12,246 bases of DNA, taken from positions 1 to 12,246 of the forward strand of contig CATOLC010000017.1 in NCBI GenBank assembly GCA_951800855.1. Direction: 5' to 3'. Both the position numbers and the translations under genes were made by a program. Below, in pieces: positions 7,653 to 12,246 of the stretch. Below the pieces are notes generated by a model. It did no database searches. It was not told the origin of the DNA and worked only from the letters and a program-made list of their open reading frames with translations. The stretch comes from an uncultured Ruminococcus sp. Its GTDB lineage: Bacteria > Bacillota > Clostridia > Oscillospirales > Acutalibacteraceae. Within the stretch, counting starts at the first letter, position 1. Each line of letters starts with the position of its first letter.

Positions 7653-8666
7653 ATGAATATACTAGCAATAGAATCCTCATGTGATGATACGTCTGTAGCA
7701 ATAGTTAGAGACGGAAGGGAAATTGTTTCAATGGAGACTTTTTCCCAGGTAAAAAGACACGAAATATTTGGAGGGGTAGTTCCAGAAATTGCATCAAGAT
7801 GCCATCTAGAAGCGATTGGAGGTCTTACTAAATTAGTTTTTAAAAACTCAAATTTAAAAAAAACTGATATATCTGCGGTAGCGGTTACGTATGCTCCAGG
7901 ACTAATAGGCTCTCTTTTGGTAGGGCTTAGTTTTGCAAAAGGGTTATCAATGTCCCTAGGGATACCGCTTGTTCATGTTCACCACATTAAATCACATATT
8001 GCCTCAAATTATCTTTCGCATAAAGAGCTTAAGCCTCCGTTTATTTGTTTGGTTGTTTCCGGAGGACACACAAATATTATAGAGGTTAAGAGTTATACAG
8101 ATATGAGAATTATAGGGAAAACGATTGACGATGCAGCAGGAGAGACCTTTGACAAGGCAGCAAGGTGTTTAGGGTTTCCATATCCGGGAGGAATATATCT
8201 TGATAAAGCTGCGGATACTGGCAATATGGATGCATTTGATTTTCCAATTCCTCAGCTAAAAAACAGTATTTATGATTTTAGTTTTTCAGGCATTAAAACC
8301 TCGGTGATTAATAAAATAAATAATTTAAAACAAAAAAATATACAAATTAATACACCGGATGTTTCAGCGTCATTGCGAAAAACAATAGTAAAATATTTAA
8401 TTCAAAATTTAGAAAAAGCTACATTGGCTTTTAATCATGATAAAATTGCCATAGCAGGAGGGGTTTCGGCAAATTCTCTTTTAAGAAAAGAGCTTAAAAA
8501 ACAAGGAGGTAGACACAATTGGAAAGTATTTTTGCCGGATTTGAATTTATGTTCGGATAACGCGGCTATGGTTGGCTCTCAGGCGTATTATGAGTTGATA
8601 AATGGGAAAAAAGCAAATCTAAATCTGAATGCATACGCAAGCATGAGCATAGAAGAACGGGAATAA
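7653..8666 (+). CDS. tsaD: tRNA N6-threonylcarbamoyladenosine synthase subunit TsaD
   Basis: ASKHA-fold protein that, with TsaB and TsaE, transfers the threonylcarbamoyl group from its adenylate onto A37 of ANN-decoding tRNAs in the cytoplasm. Full length at 337 residues, ATG start with a strong AGGAGG site. It shows the N-terminal ESSCDDTS (7-14), metal-ligand histidines His111 and His115 in HHIKSH, the nucleotide-loop segment VVSGGHT (134-140), DDAAGETFDKAAR (159-171), the IAGGVSAN segment (267-274) and the C-terminal CSDNAAM with Asp302 as third metal ligand. It sits 9 nt behind rimI. In many Bacillota tsaE and tsaB come just before rimI-tsaD; here polA takes that place, so those partners must be encoded elsewhere. 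Confidence 0.97.
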   Translation: MNILAIESSCDDTSVAIVRDGREIVSMETFSQVKRHEIFGGVVPEIASRCHLEAIGGLTKLVFKNSNLKKTDISAVAVTYAPGLIGSLLVGLSFAKGLSMSLGIPLVHVHHIKSHIASNYLSHKELKPPFICLVVSGGHTNIIEVKSYTDMRIIGKTIDDAAGETFDKAARCLGFPYPGGIYLDKAADTGNMDAFDFPIPQLKNSIYDFSFSGIKTSVINKINNLKQKNIQINTPDVSASLRKTIVKYLIQNLEKATLAFNHDKIAIAGGVSANSLLRKELKKQGGRHNWKVFLPDLNLCSDNAAMVGSQAYYELINGKKANLNLNAYASMSIEERE

Positions 8667-8672
8667 AGCCTA

Positions 8673-8771
8673 AATTATGTATCAAATATACTTAAATTGT
8701 GTTATATATATTAAAATACGTAAAATGTGACAATATGGCGATAGAGGTATTGCAATTATGTAAATATACTT
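8673..8771 (+). repeat. Pair of near-identical AT-rich direct repeats upstream of the exported-protein gene
   Basis: AATTATGTA-tc-AAATATACTT (8673-8693) recurs as AATTATGTAAATATACTT (8754-8771), lacking only the two central bases. The second copy overlaps the -35/spacer region of the promoter ahead of the 8811 gene. It could be a regulator site or leftover of a local duplication. Confidence 0.55.
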
Positions 8772-8778
8772 TTATTAT
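8750..8778 (+). promoter_or_regulatory. Probable promoter of the exported-protein gene
   Basis: TTGCAA (8750-8755) and TATTAT (8773-8778) are separated by 17 nt, close to the housekeeping consensus. The leader to the ATG at 8811 would be about 25 nt. No terminator hairpin was found after tsaD, so some read-through from that operon is possible. Confidence 0.55.
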
Positions 8779-8810
8779 AACTAATATATTAATTTTATGG
8801 AGGTTTTTTT

Positions 8811-9449
8811 ATGAAGCGTAATAGTAAGGTTTTTGGTTTTGTTATGAGTGTTTCTTTGGGGTTATGTGGTCTGTGTAGTTTGACGAAAGTCAATGCGGTC
8901 CGGCCTTTAGAAAGTGCTCGGTATATAGATCAGGGAAAAACTTATGACGTTTTTTATAACGTGTTTAAGGATGAGGAAAATGGAGAGGAGTATCTTTTGA
9001 GTTTTGATTTGAAAGATGCTGATGGCAACTTTGGCGAATGTCCATTCGATATTGCTTATATCATGACCGATCCAAAGGTATTAAACCTGAATGGGCGGGA
9101 AGTTTCGGCAAAGATGTTTAACATTCTTAAATATGTTTATAATCAGTCTCAGAAAATTTTCGTAGTAGGCGAAGGAAATAAAGTTGGATTTTCTGCAGCA
9201 GAAATTAGATGGTATAAAGATTTGAAGGAATATGCGTTTAATACACTTGATTTAGAAGCAAAAGATAAAGAAAATTTTAAAAAAGCGGTTGATATAATTG
9301 AGTTGGGGAACCCTATCGCAACTCAGGAGGAGTATGATGCAACGTCTTTCTTGAGAAGTTTTATTGATGGTTATGTAAGAGAGCAATTTATAATAAAGGA
9401 ATTAAATGATGAATTTAATATGGTAGAGGGATTTAATATAACAAACTAA
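8811..9449 (+). CDS. Small exported protein of unknown function
   Basis: 212 residues, not recognised. The ATG is preceded by GGAGG at 7 nt spacing. The N-terminus is a standard Sec signal peptide: basic MKRNSK, a hydrophobic stretch FGFVMSVSLGLCGLCSLT, and a signal peptidase I-type site VNA before Val30. Cysteines in the signal do not fit a lipobox, so it is probably not a lipoprotein. The mature part is about 183 residues, acidic, with no membrane segment, no repeats and no cell-wall sorting motif. It contains mixed strand-like (YDVFYNVF, EYLLSFDL) and helical stretches (from about 136 to the end). It has its own likely promoter and a following hairpin, so it appears to be a single-gene unit unrelated to tsaD. 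Export is well supported; function is unknown. Confidence 0.85.
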   Translation: MKRNSKVFGFVMSVSLGLCGLCSLTKVNAVRPLESARYIDQGKTYDVFYNVFKDEENGEEYLLSFDLKDADGNFGECPFDIAYIMTDPKVLNLNGREVSAKMFNILKYVYNQSQKIFVVGEGNKVGFSAAEIRWYKDLKEYAFNTLDLEAKDKENFKKAVDIIELGNPIATQEEYDATSFLRSFIDGYVREQFIIKELNDEFNMVEGFNITN

Positions 9450-9501
9450 AGGAGACACATTATAAACAAAGAAGTGGCAATAATCCTTATAACAATTTAA
9501 T

Positions 9502-9538
9502 GCCGGTCTGCTTACGCAAACCGGCCTCTTGAATTTTT
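9502..9538 (+). terminator. Likely terminator after the exported-protein gene
   Basis: GCCGGT (9502-9507) pairs with ACCGGC (9520-9525), and TGC (9509-9511) pairs with GCA (9516-9518), around a TTAC loop with one C/A mismatch. A short T-run (GAATTTTT) follows about 8 nt later, so it is a hairpin of good stability but a less than ideal tail. It also lies downstream of the galU remnant on the other strand. Confidence 0.65.
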
Positions 9539-9575
9539 AATGTGTAAAGAATGAGATTATTTTAAAATTATCTAC

Positions 9576-9730
9576 CTACAAACTTTTGCAAAGCTCTTTA
9601 AGATAAGTTTTAAAATCCTTTCCAATTTCGGGGTGATTGAGTGCTATTTCAACGTTTGCCTGCATTATGCCAAGTTTATTTCCTATATCGTACCGTTTGC
9701 CGTCAAAATCCACAACAATAATTCCGTCAC
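9576..9730 (-). pseudogene. galU/gtaB 3'-end remnant (UTP-glucose-1-phosphate uridylyltransferase)
   Basis: About the last 50 codons of a galU-like gene survive, ending at TAG (9578-9576). The residues DFDGKRYDIGNKLGIMQA, then VEIALNHPEIGKDFKTYL, match the C-terminal end of GalU, where G.KLGYMQA.VE is typical. The whole catalytic body, including the N-terminal nucleotide-binding part, is missing. Upstream the frame passes without a stop into transposase-like sequence. The junction is near 9720-9745 and cannot be placed exactly by eye. An enzyme cannot result. Confidence 0.75.
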
Positions 9731-10031
9731 GCTCCAGAACATTTACTTTCTCTGTTTTTCTTCCGTCAAAAGCGATATCCTTTATTTTTTCTCCGGCCTT
9801 TTTTACCCCGTATATTACTACTGTGTGGCTAATCACCAGCAATCTTTCTATTCGCCTAAAACCTATTCCTTCTAAGTAATATCGGAGTAGCTTCTCTTTT
9901 TACCTCATTGGATATCCATGTAATGTTATTTTAGTATAATTACATCCACACGTTTTACATTTATATCTTTGTATTCCCTTTTTAAATACATTTTTTGTTT
10001 TTTCTTATCCTTTGCATTTTAGGTCTCTCAT
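9731..10031 (-). pseudogene. Broken IS1-like transposase, N-terminal part
   Basis: From an ATG at 10031 one frame reads MRDLKCKG, stop, then a zinc-ribbon half RYKCKTCG (22-29), NYTKITLHGYPM, a second stop, then a helix-turn-helix segment: YYLEGIGFRRIERLLV, followed by ISHTVV. This is the N-terminal layout of IS1-type transposases (zinc ribbon, then HTH with an LYLEG.GFR.I.R.L..SH pattern). Stops are at codon 9 (10007-10005), exactly where the second zinc cysteine is expected, and codon 44 (9902-9900). The DDE catalytic part is absent; instead the frame runs into a galU tail. It is a dead fragment. Terminal inverted repeats and target duplications were not identified. Confidence 0.75.
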
Positions 10032-10034
10032 TTC

Positions 10035-10054
10035 TAATCACCAACTTGTGATTA
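10035..10054. repeat. Short perfect inverted repeat upstream of the transposase fragment
   Basis: TAATCAC and GTGATTA flank a 6-nt CAACTT loop. It lies 4 nt outside the start of the transposase remnant on the minus strand. It may be part of the old element's end or regulatory region; with 7 AT-rich pairs it may also be chance. Confidence 0.4.
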
Positions 10055-10091
10055 ATTTGCCCAATTTCCTATCTATTTTTAGTTCTGCCCT

Positions 10092-10217
10092 CTATAATTT
10101 AATTCCGTTATGAAATTTCCTTATACACTTTTTGCACTGATATTGCGACTTGCCTTTTGATTTTCCTGCTTTCCGCATCTCTTCGTCCTCACATTCTGGA
10201 CATTTTATCTTTTCCAT
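10092..10217 (-). pseudogene. Isolated zinc-ribbon fragment, transposase-like N-terminus
   Basis: A 41-codon frame from ATG at 10217 to TAG encodes MEKIKCPEC (Cys6, Cys9), a GKSKGKSQYQCKKC segment (Cys28, Cys31) and KFHNGIKL. CxxC-x18-CxxC followed by .KF is the zinc ribbon found at the N-terminus of IS1-like and related transposases. No helix-turn-helix or catalytic region follows in frame, and there is no convincing ribosome binding site. It differs in sequence from the neighbouring remnant, so it is probably a second, separate relic rather than the same protein. A tiny functional zinc protein is possible but less likely. Confidence 0.55.
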
Positions 10218-10273
10218 ATATCTAATTATATCATATTATCTTCATCTTGGTCACTCCCCTACAGTACAAATAC

Positions 10274-10300
10274 TTGACAAAATCCTTTATTTGATATAAA
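10274..10300 (+). promoter_or_regulatory. Promoter of the rlmN operon
   Basis: A perfect TTGACA (10274-10279) is followed after 15 nt by TATAAA (10295-10300). The spacer is shorter than the ideal 17 nt; a second TATAAA at 10302-10307 gives 22 nt and is less likely. Transcription would start near 10307, about 28 nt before the rlmN start. Confidence 0.6.
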
Positions 10301-10335
10301 GTATAAAATTATACTCTTTTGTGGAGGTGTACTTT

Positions 10336-11379
10336 TTGTTAGCATTAAAAGACATTAAATCCATGTTTCTATGTGAGCTTAAAGAGGACCTTGCAATAGA
10401 AGGAATTGAGAAGTATAGGGCAAATCAGATATATGAATGGATTTCCAAAGGGGTTTGTTCTTTTGAAGAGATGACTAATCTTTCGATTAAGATGAGACAA
10501 GCTCTTCAAGAAAAATACTTCATATATAGAGTTAAAATTGAAAAAAAATTTGTTTCTAAAAGAGATGGAACAATAAAATATTTGTTTTCCCTTACTGATG
10601 GGGCTATGGTAGAATCTGTGCTTATGAAATATGAGTATGGGTATTCTGTGTGCATATCAACTCAAGCAGGATGCAAAATGGGTTGCTCTTTTTGTGCTAC
10701 TGGAAAAGATAAATTTTTTAGAAATTTATATCCTTCAGAAATGCTTTCGCAGATTCAGGAAATACAAAATGACAATAATATAAGAATATCCAATGTAGTT
10801 TTAATGGGTATGGGAGAACCACTAGATAATTATGATAATACAGTCCGTTTTTTGCAACTGGTTTCTTCTGAAGATGGCATGAACATAGGAATGAGGCATA
10901 TTACTGTTTCAACTTGTGGGCTGGTTGACAAAATATATAAGTTAGCTGAAAAAAAGTTTTCAGTTACATTATCGGTTTCGCTCCATGCACCGAACGATCG
11001 GTTAAGAGACAAAATCATGCCGATAAATAAAAAATGGAAAATAAAGGATGTTATAGAAGCTTGTAAATATTACACAAAAAACACAGGAAGGAGAGTTTCT
11101 ATTGAATATGCTATGATAGAAAATTTCAATGATAGTAGAAAAGATGCAGAAGACTTAGAGTTAATTTTGAAAGGGATTTTATGCCATGTAAATTTGATTC
11201 CGATAAATAGCGTTGAAGGAACTGAATTTAAAAGCAGTAAAATTACAAAAATAAGAGAATTTTGCGAAATTCTGAATAAAAAGAATATAAATACAACGAT
11301 AAGAAGAACTCTAGGCTCTGATATAAATGCTTCATGCGGACAGTTAAGACACAGAAATAACTTTGATAAGGGGGGATAA
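10336..11379 (+). CDS. rlmN: Dual-specificity RNA methyltransferase RlmN (23S rRNA A2503 / tRNA A37)
   Basis: Radical-SAM enzyme that methylates C2 of A2503 in 23S rRNA and A37 of some tRNAs. I place the start at TTG 10336 because GGAGGTG (10323-10329) is then a ribosome binding site with 6-nt spacing; the upstream GTG at 10321 overlaps that site. This gives 347 residues, normal for the family. The N-terminal helical RNA-binding part contains KYRANQIYEWI. The radical-SAM cluster motif CKMGCSFC has Cys113, Cys117 and Cys120; Cys106 lies seven residues before it, and Cys334 (INASCGQLRH) is the methyl-carrying residue near the C-terminus. MGMGEPLDNY is the family's SAM-binding GEP motif. The stop is 1 nt before the next ATG, so it heads an operon with the phosphatase and kinase. 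Confidence 0.97.
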   Translation: MLALKDIKSMFLCELKEDLAIEGIEKYRANQIYEWISKGVCSFEEMTNLSIKMRQALQEKYFIYRVKIEKKFVSKRDGTIKYLFSLTDGAMVESVLMKYEYGYSVCISTQAGCKMGCSFCATGKDKFFRNLYPSEMLSQIQEIQNDNNIRISNVVLMGMGEPLDNYDNTVRFLQLVSSEDGMNIGMRHITVSTCGLVDKIYKLAEKKFSVTLSVSLHAPNDRLRDKIMPINKKWKIKDVIEACKYYTKNTGRRVSIEYAMIENFNDSRKDAEDLELILKGILCHVNLIPINSVEGTEFKSSKITKIREFCEILNKKNINTTIRRTLGSDINASCGQLRHRNNFDKGG

Positions 11380-11380
11380 A

Positions 11381-12112
11381 ATGAATGTTTATGGTAAAAG
11401 TGATATAGGCCTTATAAGAAAAACAAATCAAGATGATATTAAGTTTAAAAAGATAGATGAAAAGACCTTTTGGATAGTGATTTGTGATGGCATGGGTGGT
11501 GCAAAAGGTGGAGATATCGCAGGTTCGATGGCAGTCTCTACAATTTCGGCTATTTTTAATAAATATTTTTTCGAAAAATTAGAGCATAGAGATGAAATAA
11601 AAAAAATGATGGTTTCTGCCGTTGTACAGTCTGGAGATAAGATTTTTGATACAGCTAGTGAAAATGCGGACTTGAGCGGAATGGGAACTACAGTTGTTGC
11701 AGCTATTTTGCAGGAAGATGTACTTCATATTGCCCACGTAGGGGACAGCAGAGCATACATAATAAATAACTCTGGGATACATCAGCTTACTAAAGACCAT
11801 TCTATAGTTCAGGAAATGCTTACAAAGGGAGAAATAACTAAAGAGGAGGCAGGGAGTCATCCTCAAAGGAATATAATTACAAGGGCGCTTGGCATACAAA
11901 AGGGTATTTTGCCCGATTATGGAAGGTTTGAAATGCTTTCAGGCGACAGAGCTCTTTTTTGCACTGACGGATTGACAAATGAACTCTCTGAAACAGAAAT
12001 ATGTGATATATTTAAATCCTCCAATGAATCGGGGAAAATACCGGATAACCTTATAAAAGCGGCAAATTCACGAAAAGGTGCTGATAATATAACTGTTGCA
12101 GTAATTGTTTGA
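11381..12112 (+). CDS. prpC: PP2C-family Ser/Thr protein phosphatase (Stp/PrpC)
   Basis: Metal-dependent (Mn/Mg) cytoplasmic phosphatase expected to reverse phosphorylation by the kinase encoded next. I choose ATG 11381, since AAGGGGGG just upstream is its ribosome binding site and an in-frame TTG at 11363 would overlap it. This gives 243 residues, the normal bacterial size. The metal ligands and motifs are all present: TNQDD (15-19), CDGMGGAKGG (35-44) with Asp36, GMGTT (100-104), HVGDSRAY (119-126), KDHS (138-141), CTDGL with Asp196, and GADNITV with Asp235. It starts 1 nt after the rlmN stop and ends 28 nt before the likely kinase start, so all three are probably co-transcribed. Confidence 0.96.
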   Translation: MNVYGKSDIGLIRKTNQDDIKFKKIDEKTFWIVICDGMGGAKGGDIAGSMAVSTISAIFNKYFFEKLEHRDEIKKMMVSAVVQSGDKIFDTASENADLSGMGTTVVAAILQEDVLHIAHVGDSRAYIINNSGIHQLTKDHSIVQEMLTKGEITKEEAGSHPQRNIITRALGIQKGILPDYGRFEMLSGDRALFCTDGLTNELSETEICDIFKSSNESGKIPDNLIKAANSRKGADNITVAVIV

Positions 12113-12140
12113 TATTTATATAGGTAAGGTGGGGATGGAT

Positions 12141-12246
12141 ATGAAGCTAAATTGTGAAAAGACTAAAAATCAGGATAGTTATGTAGGACAGGTAGTGGAT
12201 GAAAGATACGAGATTAAAAGCTATCAGGGTAAGGGGGCAACGGGTG
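12141..12246 (+). CDS. prkC: Ser/Thr protein kinase (PrkC-like), N-terminal 35 residues only
   Basis: The frame is open to the window edge. ATG 12141 is preferred over in-frame ATG 12135 because the GGTGGGG site (12128-12134) is then 6 nt away rather than adjacent. After a polar start of about 16 residues comes VGQVVDERYEIKSYQGKGATG, here quoted in two parts: GQVVDERYEI is the usual lead-in of bacterial Hanks-type kinases, and GKGATG fits the glycine-rich ATP loop (GxGxxG). The remaining kinase domain, and any membrane span and PASTA repeats, lie outside. Position directly after a PP2C phosphatase strongly supports the call. Confidence 0.85.
   Translation, partial: MKLNCEKTKNQDSYVGQVVDERYEIKSYQGKGATG

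Noticed and set aside
8667..8749. Terminator for the polA-rimI-tsaD operon
   Set aside because: No GC-rich hairpin with a T-run was found after tsaD; the region is AT-rich throughout.
9452..9500. AGGAG site followed by a 12-codon frame (NKEVAIILITI) after the exported-protein gene
   Set aside because: No ATG, GTG or TTG lies at the proper distance; an ATA start would be needed. It could be a chance AGGAG or a decayed small gene, which is not enough to annotate.
9633..9879. Two 80-codon plus-strand frames
   Set aside because: They are antisense to the galU/transposase remnant, whose minus-strand frame carries recognisable family motifs.
11579..11899. 106-codon minus-strand open frame
   Set aside because: It lies wholly within the PP2C phosphatase gene, whose motifs are complete on the plus strand.

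Overview
The window looks like chromosome of a low-GC, Gram-positive (Bacillota, clostridial-type) bacterium. Three things point there: AT-rich DNA with strong AGGAGG-type ribosome binding sites, frequent TTG starts, and the rlmN - PP2C phosphatase - Ser/Thr kinase gene order that is common in Bacillota. I cannot name the genus. No tRNA, rRNA or CRISPR array was seen.

Left part (1-4150), minus strand. One strong sigma-A-type promoter (4122-4150) drives a 1251-residue protein. It is followed 45 nt later by a gene cut by the window edge, whose first 82 residues look like the membrane-fusion (HlyD-type) subunit of an NHLM/NHLP-type peptide export system. The 1251-residue protein is not recognised. 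By eye it holds six divergent copies of one helical domain of about 110-135 residues, joined by Asn/Ser- or Asp/Ser-rich linkers. One linker holds an almost exact 105-bp tandem duplication, and the protein ends in an acidic Ser/Asp/Glu tail. This operon is the most novel part of the window.

Middle (4151-8666), plus strand. After an AT-rich gap of about 0.5 kb come polA (DNA polymerase I with a degenerate proofreading domain), rimI (ribosomal protein S18 N-acetyltransferase) and tsaD (tRNA t6A synthesis). They are packed tightly (17-nt overlap, then a 9-nt gap) and look like one operon. The usual tsaD partners tsaB and tsaE are not present here.

8667-9540, plus strand. A single gene for a 212-residue exported protein of unknown function has its own promoter and a downstream hairpin.

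9576-10217, minus strand. This is a patch of gene wreckage. The last ~50 codons of a galU-like gene are fused in frame to the N-terminal part of a broken IS1-like transposase carrying two in-frame stops. Further upstream lies another isolated zinc-ribbon fragment.

Right part (10274-12246), plus strand. rlmN (23S rRNA/tRNA A2 methyltransferase), a PP2C-type phosphatase (stp/prpC) and the start of a Ser/Thr protein kinase (prkC-like, cut by the edge) form an operon behind their own promoter. The phosphatase and kinase are expected to act as an opposing pair.
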